This document shows positions 1 to 8,316 of a DNA stretch of 64,000 nt, piece after piece; within the stretch, counting starts at the first letter, position 1; every line of letters starts with the position of its first letter. The translations under genes were made by a program, and so were the position numbers. The notes beneath the pieces were generated by a model, which did no database searches, was not told the DNA's origin, and saw only the letters and a program-made list of their open reading frames with translations. Source of the stretch: Burkholderiales bacterium (GTDB taxonomy: Bacteria > Pseudomonadota > Gammaproteobacteria > Burkholderiales > Ga0077523); the NCBI GenBank assembly GCA_019745565.1, contig JAIESW010000067.1, positions 62,001 to 126,000 on the forward strand, read 5' to 3'.

Positions 1-346
1 GGAGCAACGGCAGGCCGAAGCGCCGTTTGATCATGACACCGGCGAGCAGATACAGGTTGTAGCGCTCGTACAGCACGTGCGGGCGGAACGTTCGGGCTGC
101 CGCGGCAAGGCGCCGATAGGCCACCCAGGAATACGCGAGCTCGAGGAGTTCGTAGAGGGCACTGGGCAGCATGCGCTTTAACCGGTGCACCCAACCCACC
201 TTTACGCCCATGCCTTCGGCCTGGGCCGCGGTGGGGCCGACGACGAGGACCTCGTGCCCCTGTTCGCGGAGGGCGGCGATCAGCTCCTCGATGTGGACCG
301 CCTGTCCGTCTTTCGACGCGGTGCGGTGGTGGTACAGGATCCTCAT
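1..346 (-). CDS. Glycosyltransferase family 4, N-terminal part (runs off window)
   Basis: Only the first 115 or so codons are present. The protein begins MRILYHHRTASKDGQAVHIE, an N-terminal Rossmann opening typical of GT-B (family 4) glycosyltransferases; the donor-binding C-terminal half lies outside the window. The ATG at 346 sits 13 bp downstream of the stop of the amidotransferase gene on the same strand, so this is the twelfth visible gene of the exopolysaccharide operon. It presumably transfers a sugar from a nucleotide sugar to the growing lipid-linked repeat unit at the inner face of the membrane. Substrate and linkage cannot be read from the sequence. Confidence 0.8.
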   Translation of the reverse strand, partial: MRILYHHRTASKDGQAVHIEELIAALREQGHEVLVVGPTAAQAEGMGVKVGWVHRLKRMLPSALYELLELAYSWVAYRRLAAAARTFRPHVLYERYNLYLLAGVMIKRRFGLPLL

Positions 347-359
347 GCCCGGCGCGTCG

Positions 360-2309
360 TCATGGGCTCGGCGCGAGGGAACGCTCGGGAGACTCGATCG
401 ACGCAGCAGCAGCGACCGGTTGCCCCTGGCGGCGCAGGAACGCGTCGAACATGAGGAGCCCCCAGATCGAGGGACTGTGGTCGCGCGCACCGCTCAGATG
501 CTGGTCGGCGAGGCGCTTCAGGTTGCCGGCGTCGAAGAGACCGGTTTCCGCCAGTCCGGTACCCGTCAGCACCTGCAGCACGCGCTGACGCAAGGGGCCG
601 CGGAACCACGAAGCGAGCGGGACCGAAAAGCCCATCTTGGCGCGGTACAGCACATCGCGCGGCAGGTGCGGCTCCATGGATTTCTTGAAGAGCCACTTCG
701 CCTCGGTTCCGCGGATCTTGAGGTCGGACGGCAAGGTCGCCAGCCATTCCACCAGCGGATGGTCCATCAGCGGCTCGCGCACCTCGAGGGAATGAGCCAT
801 CGAAGCGCGATCCACCTTGGTGTTGATGTCACCGATCAGGTAGGTGTGCAGGTCGAGGTACTGGATCAGCGCGAGTGGATCGTCGGTGTCGGCGCGCCGT
901 GCGTGGTGGCGGAAGACTTCGATCGCGTTGTAGCCCTGGAGCGAAGCGCGGAAGGCACTGGAGTACAACCCGCTGCGCACCGGTTCGCGGATGAGCGAAA
1001 CCGTCTGGAAGTAGGCCTCGACCGCGTCGCGCGCCAGGGCCTGGAACGTGGTCTTCGCGCGGAAGACGCGAGGGGCCCAGTCCGCTTTCGGGTAAAGTCG
1101 ACCGAGCAGACCGAACACGGGGCGGCGCACGCCGAGCGGCAGTGCGTTACGCAGGCGTTGCTCCATCACGTGCAGCTGATAGCGACGATAGCCGCCGAAG
1201 TTCTCGTCGCCGCCGTCACCGGAGAGCGCGACCGTCACATGTCTCCGAGCGAGCTGGCAGACGCGGTACGTCGGAATGGCGCTGCTGTCCGCGTACGGCT
1301 CGTCGTAGAGACCCGCGAGAGTGTCGAGAAGCCCGAAGTCGTCCGTGTCCACTTCGTCGACGAAGTGACGGGTGCGATAGCGCTCGGCCACGGCTTTCGC
1401 GTAGCGCGTCTCGTCGAACCTGGGATCGCGAAACCCGATGGAGCAGGTATTGATGGGATCGCTCGAAAGGCCGGCCATCGCCGCGACCACGGCGCTGGAG
1501 TCCACGCCGCCGGACAGGAACGCCCCGAGCGGCACTTCGGAGATCATCCGCAGTCGGATCGATTCGCGCAGGCGCGCGACGAGTTCCTCGCCGGCCGTCG
1601 CCGCGTCGATGCGGTTGTCGAGGGTGAACCGGACATCCCAGTACTCCACGGGCTCGCCGACGGGCCGTCCGCGCACGATGGTGAGCGTGCTCGCCTGGGG
1701 CAGCTTGCGCGCCTGGCGGTAGATGGTTCGAGGCTCCGGCACGTAGCCGAGCGCGAAATAATCCTCCACCGCGAGCGGATCGATCTCGGTGGCGAGATCG
1801 CCGTGGGCGGTGAGGGCTTTCAGTTCCGAACCGAATAGCAGGAGGCCGTCCGGCAGCAGCGCGTAATACAACGGCTTTACGCCCAGTCGGTCGCGCGCGA
1901 GGAACAGCGTCTCGCGATTGCGATCCCACAGCACGAACGCGAACATGCCGCGGAAACGCTTCACGCAGTCTGCGCCCCAGGCTTCCCACGCGTGCACGAT
2001 GACCTCGGTGTCGCTCCGCGTGTGGAACACGTGTCCCAGCGCTGCGAGCTCCGGGATGAGTTCCTGGTAGTTGTAGATCTCGCCGTTGAAGACGACGCAC
2101 ACGCTGCCGTCCTCGTTGTAGAGCGGTTGCTGCCCGGTGGAAAGATCGATGATGGAAAGCCGCCGATGGCCGAGGCCTACGCCGGGCTCCACGTGCGTAC
2201 CGCCTTCGTCGGGGCCGCGGTGGAACTGCGCCTGGTTCATGCGATCGAGCCGCGCGCGATCGATCTCGCGCCGCCCGCGGGTGTCGAAGATTCCGGTGAT
2301 GCCGCACAT
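360..2309 (-). CDS. Exosortase A system-associated amidotransferase 1 (asparagine synthase-like)
   Basis: A 649-residue protein with the two-domain layout of glutamine-dependent asparagine synthase. It begins MCGITG, so Cys2 is exposed as the class II glutamine amidotransferase nucleophile after Met removal; RGPDEGG (31-37) and FNGEIYN (74-80) belong to the glutaminase domain. The synthase domain carries the ATP-pyrophosphatase loop SGGVDSS at 266-272. Proteins of this layout inside exopolysaccharide loci are the exosortase A-associated amidotransferase type (TIGR03108 in my recollection). They probably amidate a sugar or amino-acid substituent rather than make free asparagine. It lies 17 bp after stp2 and 13 bp before the next glycosyltransferase. 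Confidence 0.9.
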   Translation of the reverse strand: MCGITGIFDTRGRREIDRARLDRMNQAQFHRGPDEGGTHVEPGVGLGHRRLSIIDLSTGQQPLYNEDGSVCVVFNGEIYNYQELIPELAALGHVFHTRSDTEVIVHAWEAWGADCVKRFRGMFAFVLWDRNRETLFLARDRLGVKPLYYALLPDGLLLFGSELKALTAHGDLATEIDPLAVEDYFALGYVPEPRTIYRQARKLPQASTLTIVRGRPVGEPVEYWDVRFTLDNRIDAATAGEELVARLRESIRLRMISEVPLGAFLSGGVDSSAVVAAMAGLSSDPINTCSIGFRDPRFDETRYAKAVAERYRTRHFVDEVDTDDFGLLDTLAGLYDEPYADSSAIPTYRVCQLARRHVTVALSGDGGDENFGGYRRYQLHVMEQRLRNALPLGVRRPVFGLLGRLYPKADWAPRVFRAKTTFQALARDAVEAYFQTVSLIREPVRSGLYSSAFRASLQGYNAIEVFRHHARRADTDDPLALIQYLDLHTYLIGDINTKVDRASMAHSLEVREPLMDHPLVEWLATLPSDLKIRGTEAKWLFKKSMEPHLPRDVLYRAKMGFSVPLASWFRGPLRQRVLQVLTGTGLAETGLFDAGNLKRLADQHLSGARDHSPSIWGLLMFDAFLRRQGQPVAAAASIESPERSLAPSP

Positions 2310-2326
2310 GTCTGGGTCGTTTTCCG

Positions 2327-3541
2327 TCAGGGGGCGAGGCTGGTCGTGTCCTTGACCGGGCCCGGTACGGCGATCGGTCTTCCGGTCCGGCTGGCGAGCA
2401 GGCTGGCATAGAGAGAATCGTAGTCGGCGACCATGCGGTCGAGGCTGAACCGGCGCTGTACCGTCTCCAACCCTGCCTCCCCGTCGCGGCGGGCCGCCTC
2501 GGGGTCGCCCAGGTAGTTCAGCATGGCCTGCGCAAGCGCAGCGGCATTCTCCGAGGGAACGAGTCTGCCGGTATGGCCGTCCGTCACGAGTTCCGGATTG
2601 CCGCCGACACGGGTGGCTATCACCGGCAGCCCGGTCGCCATCGCCTCGAGGATCGTGTTCGAGATGCCTTCGGCTTTGGAGGGCGACACGTAGCAGTGGA
2701 CGTGCCGGAGGATCGATGCGACGTCACTGCGTTCGCCCGGCAGCCACGCACGGTCGAGAAGGGCGGCGTTCTGCAGGACCGCGCGCACGTCGGCGAGCTG
2801 AGGACCGTCGCCGACCATGACCAGCCGCAGCTTGCCGGCAGCCGGATGACCGCTGCGGCACGCTTCGACGAACGCTCTCGCGAGGTTGACCGGATCCTTC
2901 ACGGCCTGCATGCGGCCGACGGCGGCGATGCTGAAGACATCGGGGCCCGCGAACGGGAAATCCGCTGGGGGCGAACCCGTGATGTCGTTGCGGAACCGTT
3001 GCAGGTCGACGCCGTTGTAGATCTGGGCGATGCGCCGTGCCGGGACGCCGATCCGATTCTCGAGGTAGCTGCGCAGGTGCTCGGACAGCGCGACATAGCG
3101 ATGTACGAAAGGCCGGTACATGCGCCGGGCGAGGCGATGGCGCGGGTTGGTGCCGCCCACGTCGCTCATGTCCCAGCCGTGCTCTCCATGGATGCGGACC
3201 GGCACCCGCGCGAGGCAGGCCGGTACGGAAGCCTCCAGCGCCGCGAGGTTGCGCGTGTGGACGATGGCGGGACGCAAGCCGCGGAACAAGGCGACCAGCC
3301 GCGGATACAGCGGCAGCAGGTGCCCGGGAGGCTTGCCGATGGCGATGTATTCAACGTCGTTGCGCTGCACGCGTCGGCAGAAATCTACCGATACCGTGTC
3401 GAGCGCGACAATCACGTGGCGCCAGCGCTCGCGCGGCAGGCGATTGATGAGGTTCACTACACCGTTCTCGAGGCCGCCGACGTCGAAGCGGAACAGGACG
3501 TGCGCGATCAACGGCGCCTGCTTATCGACGAAGGGGCTCAT
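2327..3541 (-). CDS. PEP-CTERM/EpsH1-associated sugar transferase stp2
   Basis: A 404-residue GT-B glycosyltransferase. The N-terminal part contains IAHVLFRFDVGGLENGVVNL, the glycine-rich acceptor-side opening of family 4 enzymes. The C-terminal half has the nucleotide-sugar signature SPSKAEGISNTILEAMATGL, with the EGxxxxxLEAMA pattern. The overall match is to the stp2 subtype found beside exosortase A (TIGR03088). The start codon overlaps the stop of the exosortase gene by 4 bp (ATGA), which indicates translational coupling. It is cytoplasmic or membrane-peripheral and probably adds one sugar of the exopolysaccharide repeat unit; donor and acceptor are unknown. Confidence 0.9.
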   Translation of the reverse strand: MSPFVDKQAPLIAHVLFRFDVGGLENGVVNLINRLPRERWRHVIVALDTVSVDFCRRVQRNDVEYIAIGKPPGHLLPLYPRLVALFRGLRPAIVHTRNLAALEASVPACLARVPVRIHGEHGWDMSDVGGTNPRHRLARRMYRPFVHRYVALSEHLRSYLENRIGVPARRIAQIYNGVDLQRFRNDITGSPPADFPFAGPDVFSIAAVGRMQAVKDPVNLARAFVEACRSGHPAAGKLRLVMVGDGPQLADVRAVLQNAALLDRAWLPGERSDVASILRHVHCYVSPSKAEGISNTILEAMATGLPVIATRVGGNPELVTDGHTGRLVPSENAAALAQAMLNYLGDPEAARRDGEAGLETVQRRFSLDRMVADYDSLYASLLASRTGRPIAVPGPVKDTTSLAP

Positions 3542-5088
3542 TCTGCGGCTCCGCTCTCGGCGAGCAGCCGGTCGATCGCCGGCGCCAATTCGCGGGCGAA
3601 CGGGTCGATGAGGCTGTGCGCATCGGGTGCATCGTCAGCTGTCCGGGCAACAATCACCACCCGCGCGGCGTCGTCTCCATGTCCCAGCAGCTTCGAGAGG
3701 GCGACCAGCAGCTTCACGATCGAGCGGCGGTTGGTGTAACGCCCATCGACCCAGTAGAAATCCACCGCCTCGAAACGGTTTCCCCCTCCGGAGATGAGGG
3801 TGGTGTTCGCGACGACCGGCTCATTCAGCCAGTTCAGCGGGCGATTGCGTTCCCGGATGATCTTCCAGGTCCGGTCGTCCACCCGAACAATGATGTTGTC
3901 GGAGTTCGCGACTTCCTGGCCGTCCATCTGGCGGCGAAAGAAAGCGACATGCACCGAAATGGTTTGGTCGCCGTTCGCGTACGAGACCGAGCGGGCGGCT
4001 ACCGCCCCAGGCAATCGCGGATGCGGCGAGTCTTCCACGAGCGGTACCTGCTTCCAGGGGCCCACTTGCTCCGGCAGGGTGAGCGAGGGAGTTCCGTAGG
4101 GCAGCGTGCTGGTGAGAGCGAGCGAGAGCATCGGCCAGGCTCCGGCGGCAGCCAAACAGGCGAGGGCCGCCGCCGGGATGGTCAGAAGCGGCGGCTTGAC
4201 CGCTGCCGATGCCGGCCGTGCAGCCGGAATACCGTCGTCGTCCTCCGCCCAGAACGACGCCACCCAGAAGAGCAGCAGGATGACCACGCCGAAGAAGACC
4301 CAACCGTAGATAAGGTGGTCCGCCCCCACGGCGAGCTCGTTGTCGCTCAAGTGTCCGATCATCACGATCAGGTAGGCGCGCACCCAGTTCGCCACGACCG
4401 GTAGCGCGATCGAGGCCAGGATAAGTAGCGCCTTCTTGTAGGGTGTCCGGTAGTACAGATGGGCGAAGAGCACGCCGCCCATGAAGGACGCGATCAAGTA
4501 GCGAACACCGCTGCAGGCTTCCACCACCGACCAGGATCCGGTCGGGATGACGAAATGGTTGCCCTCACGAAAAATGGGAATGCCGCTGGCCCGTAGGGCC
4601 GTGACGGTGAAGTCGGCTGTGCGGTCCATCATCACTGGCATCAGGAACTCACCGAAGGGTACGGCGAACAGCAGGAATACGAGCGGAAAGGCAATGATCC
4701 ACGATGCTTCCAATCCGAGGATCGCGACGATCGCCAGTTGGAGCGAGAACATGTAGCAGAAATGCTGGGCTGCGGCGACGCTGCCGAGCTCACCCAGCAG
4801 CCAGCCAAAGCCGGCGAGGAAGATGCCGAGAATCGCCGGGGCAAAGGGTCTGATCGGAACCGTCTGCAGACGGTGGCGTTGCCTCCATGCGAGCCAGACG
4901 GCGAGCGGCGCGATCAGGAAGCCGTGAGTGAAGGTCTCCGAGCGCGACCAGATAGCCACCATCGAAGCAGCGGTGTTCCAGTAGAGCGCGGTGAGGCCGA
5001 CCACGGCAAACACGATGGCCCAGGTGGCCGACCGCAGAGTCGTTGCCGCGGCGAAGGGTGGGCGAGGGGAGGCGAGTTCCATCGGCAT
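3538..5088 (-). CDS. xrtA: Exosortase A fused to an EpsI domain
   Basis: A 516-residue protein. The first 280 residues or so are a polytopic membrane domain of the exosortase family. The transpeptidase-type triad is visible: Cys192 in the VVEACSGVR segment, Arg237 in VANWVRAYL and His258 in GADHLIYGW. Exosortases cleave PEP-CTERM tails and are thought to pass the protein to a surface acceptor. Residues from about 300 to 516 are a soluble EpsI (DUF3485)-like domain, including the motif RNRPLNWLNEP. The fusion joins two proteins that are separate in some systems. ATG at 5088 lies 12 bp after stp1; a second in-frame Met occurs two codons later. Likely substrates in the window are the PEP-CTERM proteins at 18454 and 35703. 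Confidence 0.93.
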   Translation of the reverse strand: MPMELASPRPPFAAATTLRSATWAIVFAVVGLTALYWNTAASMVAIWSRSETFTHGFLIAPLAVWLAWRQRHRLQTVPIRPFAPAILGIFLAGFGWLLGELGSVAAAQHFCYMFSLQLAIVAILGLEASWIIAFPLVFLLFAVPFGEFLMPVMMDRTADFTVTALRASGIPIFREGNHFVIPTGSWSVVEACSGVRYLIASFMGGVLFAHLYYRTPYKKALLILASIALPVVANWVRAYLIVMIGHLSDNELAVGADHLIYGWVFFGVVILLLFWVASFWAEDDDGIPAARPASAAVKPPLLTIPAAALACLAAAGAWPMLSLALTSTLPYGTPSLTLPEQVGPWKQVPLVEDSPHPRLPGAVAARSVSYANGDQTISVHVAFFRRQMDGQEVANSDNIIVRVDDRTWKIIRERNRPLNWLNEPVVANTTLISGGGNRFEAVDFYWVDGRYTNRRSIVKLLVALSKLLGHGDDAARVVIVARTADDAPDAHSLIDPFARELAPAIDRLLAESGAAE

Positions 5089-5100
5089 TCTGCGACCGCT

Positions 5101-6360
5101 TCAGGCGGACAGTGCCTCTGCCTGGGTGTGCGGCGTCTGTCCGGTCTGCATACTGCTATCGTTGCCCGAGCGCCTCATCAGCGAATCCAGTTTCCGGAGC
5201 TTCTGTGCCCAGCCGTAGTCGGCCAGCACCCGCTCACGTGCGGCCTGCCCCATCTCTCGTGCGCGTGCGGGATCCAAGAGCAAACGGATCCGCTCGGTCC
5301 ATTGCGCGGGCTCGTCCGCGACGGCGATCTCTCGGTCGAGCTGCACCGTCAGTGCATGGGCACAATCGGGTGTCGTTATCACGGGCAGTGCCATTGCCAT
5401 AGCCTCGAGCACCTTGTTCTGGATGCCGCGGGCTACGCGCAACGGCGCGACGGCAAGCCGTGCGTGCCGCAGCCACGGACGTATGTCGGCAACCCGGCCG
5501 GTAACGGTGATGCCCGGTCGCGAAGCGAGTTCCTGCACTGGCTTTGCGGGGTTCATCCCGACGATGTAGAAGCGCACATCGGGGAACTCGGCCTGGATGC
5601 TTGGAAGGCAGCGATCGGCGAACCAGCGCACTGCATCCACGTTTGGCCAGTAGTCCATGGCGCCCGTGAACACGATCGGGCGTTCCGCGGCCCCGAAGGG
5701 GGATTCGGACCGGATCTCCGGTGAGAAGAAGTCCGTATCGACCCCGTTTTCGACGAAGGCGATGCGATCGCGCAGGTCAGGGGCATGGTTCGCGAAGAGG
5801 TCCGCCTCCGCACGGGTGACGAACACGCTGGTCGCGGCTCTGGCGGCGAACTTCCGCTCGGCCGCCAGCAGCGTTCTGCCCTCGCGCCGATAGATCCAGG
5901 AGAACGGCCACGCGTGGGAATCCGCATAGGCCGTCCATTTCGCCGAGTCCATATCGACGAAATCCACGACGGTGCGGTCGTTCAGCGCGGACGGTACGTA
6001 CTGTGCCATCGGCGACGAATAGACGAAGACGGACCGGATGTCGTGAGCCGCGGCGACGCCGCGCACCCAGTGGGTCAGACCCGCATCACGGTAGTACGGC
6101 AGGCTCAGGGCCTCGCCGGAAAGCAGGCCGCCGAGGCTGCGCAGACGGGCGAAGGCAGGGTCGAGGCGGGCCACGTGCACATCCGCGCAGATGCGGCGCA
6201 TCTCCTCGACGTGCGGCCAGTCGGCGGGATCGTCGACGAACGTGCCGAGGAACACCTTGCGCCCTTCGCACAGGTGCCGGAGAAACCGGTACGAACGGAC
6301 CTTGTCACCCTTGTTCGGCGGGTACGGCAGGCGGTGACAGAGAAACAGCAGGGGTTCCAT
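5101..6360 (-). CDS. PEP-CTERM/EpsH1-associated sugar transferase stp1
   Basis: A 419-residue GT-B glycosyltransferase opening with LFLCHRLPYPPNKGDKVRSY, highly characteristic of the stp1 subtype next to exosortase A (TIGR03087). The C-terminal domain contains APLRVARGIQNKVLEAMAMA, which holds the conserved nucleotide-sugar-binding Glu. It lies between the FemAB-like gene (15 bp upstream) and exosortase (12 bp downstream). The likely role is transfer of a sugar to the undecaprenyl-linked intermediate. No transmembrane segment is evident, so it should act at the cytoplasmic face. Confidence 0.9.
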   Translation of the reverse strand: MEPLLFLCHRLPYPPNKGDKVRSYRFLRHLCEGRKVFLGTFVDDPADWPHVEEMRRICADVHVARLDPAFARLRSLGGLLSGEALSLPYYRDAGLTHWVRGVAAAHDIRSVFVYSSPMAQYVPSALNDRTVVDFVDMDSAKWTAYADSHAWPFSWIYRREGRTLLAAERKFAARAATSVFVTRAEADLFANHAPDLRDRIAFVENGVDTDFFSPEIRSESPFGAAERPIVFTGAMDYWPNVDAVRWFADRCLPSIQAEFPDVRFYIVGMNPAKPVQELASRPGITVTGRVADIRPWLRHARLAVAPLRVARGIQNKVLEAMAMALPVITTPDCAHALTVQLDREIAVADEPAQWTERIRLLLDPARAREMGQAARERVLADYGWAQKLRKLDSLMRRSGNDSSMQTGQTPHTQAEALSA

Positions 6361-6375
6361 GCGTTGAGCCCGGCT

Positions 6376-7452
6376 TCAGCCGAGGTTGCGGACGATGTAG
6401 GGCCCCAATCCGTTGGCCACGGCGCGAGGCAGGCGGCGCCAGAGGCGAATGAACAGCTGATACTTCGGATTGAGCGGGTTGTTCTCGGGAATCCGGTCCG
6501 CGGTCAGCAGTGCGTACTCATAGTGCAACGGCTCGGGTTCGAAGCCCCAGTTCTTCTTGAAGTCGAAGGATCCGGTGCCGCGCTTGCTGCGGCCGTAGTC
6601 GAAAACGCGGTAGCCGCCTTCGCAGCCGTGGCGCATCAATTCCCAGTACTTGAAGTCGTTGGCGGCGGTCGTTCGCGCGGCCGCCACGTCGCCGGCGTAG
6701 TAGGGCAGCACCTCGTCGCGATGGTAGAAGGTAAGAACGCTCGACAGCGCCTCGCCCTCCTTGGAAAACACGGTAAGCACGTTGCAGTCGCGGCCGAACC
6801 GATCGGCGAGCGCGCGGAAATACCGACGGGGAAGCGCCGGTGTGCCATGCCGGTGGACGTTATCGGCGTACAGACGGAAGAAGAGGTCGACATCGTCGTC
6901 GAGGCGGCTTGTGAGTCCGGCGGCGATGCCTTTGCGGACCATGGCGCGCTGCTTGCGCGGGATCGCGAGCATGTTCGCCTCCACGTCGGGCGCGATCGCC
7001 TTGCGGAAGGTGACGTAGAGATCCTGCGCCGGCCAATCGGGCATGCGGGCGGCGCGGTTGCGGAACTCCACGTGGCTCACGCCCTGGCGTACTCCGATAT
7101 CGCGTGCCGCGGCATGCAGCAGCGCCGATGCCTCCGGATCGTCCGTGGCGACACCGCCGTAGACGCAGAAAGGCAGCGAGGTGAGGCCGTGGCCGAACAG
7201 CCGGCTGCGGATCTCGGCGAGCGGCAGCACGCCCACGATCTGACCGCCGCGCTCGGCCAGCAGGAAATGCGTGCGGTGTCCGAAGATGTTCTCCATGAGA
7301 TCGCGCCATTCGATGCGATGGAAGAACGTCGCGCCGGGGCACGTGTCGACGAAGGCGCGCCAGCGCGCCGCGTCCGCCCCCGAGTAGAGTCGCACGGAGA
7401 CGCTCGCGGCGGCGTCGAGGCGGGCAGCCTCCTGCAGCGACACCGGATTCAC
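6376..7452 (-). CDS. FemAB-like protein of the PEP-CTERM system
   Basis: A 358-residue protein with the double GNAT-like layout of FemAB peptidyltransferases. Recognisable segments are LPFCVYGGVATDDPEA, VEFRNRAARMPDW, MLAIPRKQRAMVRKGIAAGL and FDYGRSKRGTGSFDFKKNWG; the last is typical of the exosortase-locus FemAB subtype (TIGR03019). FemAB relatives transfer amino acids from aminoacyl-tRNA, and here the acceptor may be a sugar or lipid-linked intermediate. The start is the GTG at 7452, which overlaps the TGA of the deacetylase gene (GTGA), so translation is probably coupled. An upstream in-frame extension exists but lies wholly inside the deacetylase gene. Confidence 0.88.
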   Translation of the reverse strand: MNPVSLQEAARLDAAASVSVRLYSGADAARWRAFVDTCPGATFFHRIEWRDLMENIFGHRTHFLLAERGGQIVGVLPLAEIRSRLFGHGLTSLPFCVYGGVATDDPEASALLHAAARDIGVRQGVSHVEFRNRAARMPDWPAQDLYVTFRKAIAPDVEANMLAIPRKQRAMVRKGIAAGLTSRLDDDVDLFFRLYADNVHRHGTPALPRRYFRALADRFGRDCNVLTVFSKEGEALSSVLTFYHRDEVLPYYAGDVAAARTTAANDFKYWELMRHGCEGGYRVFDYGRSKRGTGSFDFKKNWGFEPEPLHYEYALLTADRIPENNPLNPKYQLFIRLWRRLPRAVANGLGPYIVRNLG

Positions 7453-8297
7453 GGCGCAGCGCCGGGGAACACGCGGTCGACCCGGTCCCACGAGAAGTCG
7501 CTCAGCAACCGGTCCAGGCGCCGCTGCATGCGGGCGAGGTTCAGGTAGTGCCGGAAGCGGGTCTTGGCGCCGACGCCTTCGATGCGAGGCTGCTCCGGAT
7601 CCACCTCCCAGGGATGGAAGTAGAAAATGGCGGAGCGTCGGTCGGTACGGTTCACGCGGTCGATCATCCAGCGCGATACCGCATAGGGCATCAGGCGGAA
7701 ATAGCCGCCGCCGCCGGCGGGTAGATTGGAGTTGAACACGCGGGTGGTGGTGACCGGAACTTCCAGAAGGCCTTCGCGCGCGTAGTAGGGAAATCGCGGC
7801 GCGTCCGGCATGCCGTAGTGATCGTGCCGGATGGGATACACGCTGGAGCTGTAGCGATACCCGGCCTCGAGGATGCAGTCGAACGCCCACAGATTGCGCT
7901 CTCCGATGGAGAAGCTCGGCGCACGGTAGCCGTGAACGCGTTGACCGGTCTGTTGCTCCAGCACGTCCTTCGCGAGGCGGATGTCGTGCAGGAACTGCTC
8001 GCGCGTCTGTTCACTGGCACGCAGGTGCCCGTGTCCGTGGCTCGCAATCTCATGGCCGGCCTCGGCGATGCGTCGCACCACGTGCGGATAGCGCTCGGCG
8101 AGCCATCCCAGCGTGAAAAACGTCGCCTTGGCCCCGTGGCGGTCGAACTGTTCCAGGATCGCATCGATGTTGCGCTCGACGCGGCAGGGCATCGCGTCCC
8201 AGGTGTGCCGGGGAATGTGGGGGGCGAAGGCCGAGACCTGGAAGTAGTCTTCGACGTCGACGGTCAGGGCATTGGTCTGCTGGGAAGCGCGTGGCAT
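7449..8297 (-). CDS. XrtA-associated polysaccharide deacetylase
   Basis: A 282-residue NodB-homology (carbohydrate esterase 4) protein. Visible motifs are LTVDVEDYF (catalytic and metal Asp region), HEIASHGHGH (metal-binding His pair) and GYRAPSFSIG, and the distal HPWEVDP segment completes the exosortase-locus deacetylase subtype with its C-terminal DUF3473-like part (TIGR03006). It removes N-acetyl groups from amino sugars, which would give the exopolysaccharide positive charge. No signal peptide is visible, as is usual in this subtype. ATG at 8297 is chosen because the family begins just before the VDVEDYF motif; the frame continues further 5-prime only into the ATPase gene. Confidence 0.9.
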   Translation of the reverse strand: MPRASQQTNALTVDVEDYFQVSAFAPHIPRHTWDAMPCRVERNIDAILEQFDRHGAKATFFTLGWLAERYPHVVRRIAEAGHEIASHGHGHLRASEQTREQFLHDIRLAKDVLEQQTGQRVHGYRAPSFSIGERNLWAFDCILEAGYRYSSSVYPIRHDHYGMPDAPRFPYYAREGLLEVPVTTTRVFNSNLPAGGGGYFRLMPYAVSRWMIDRVNRTDRRSAIFYFHPWEVDPEQPRIEGVGAKTRFRHYLNLARMQRRLDRLLSDFSWDRVDRVFPGAAP

Positions 8298-8316
8298 GAC
8301 GATCTCCGGATTCCGT

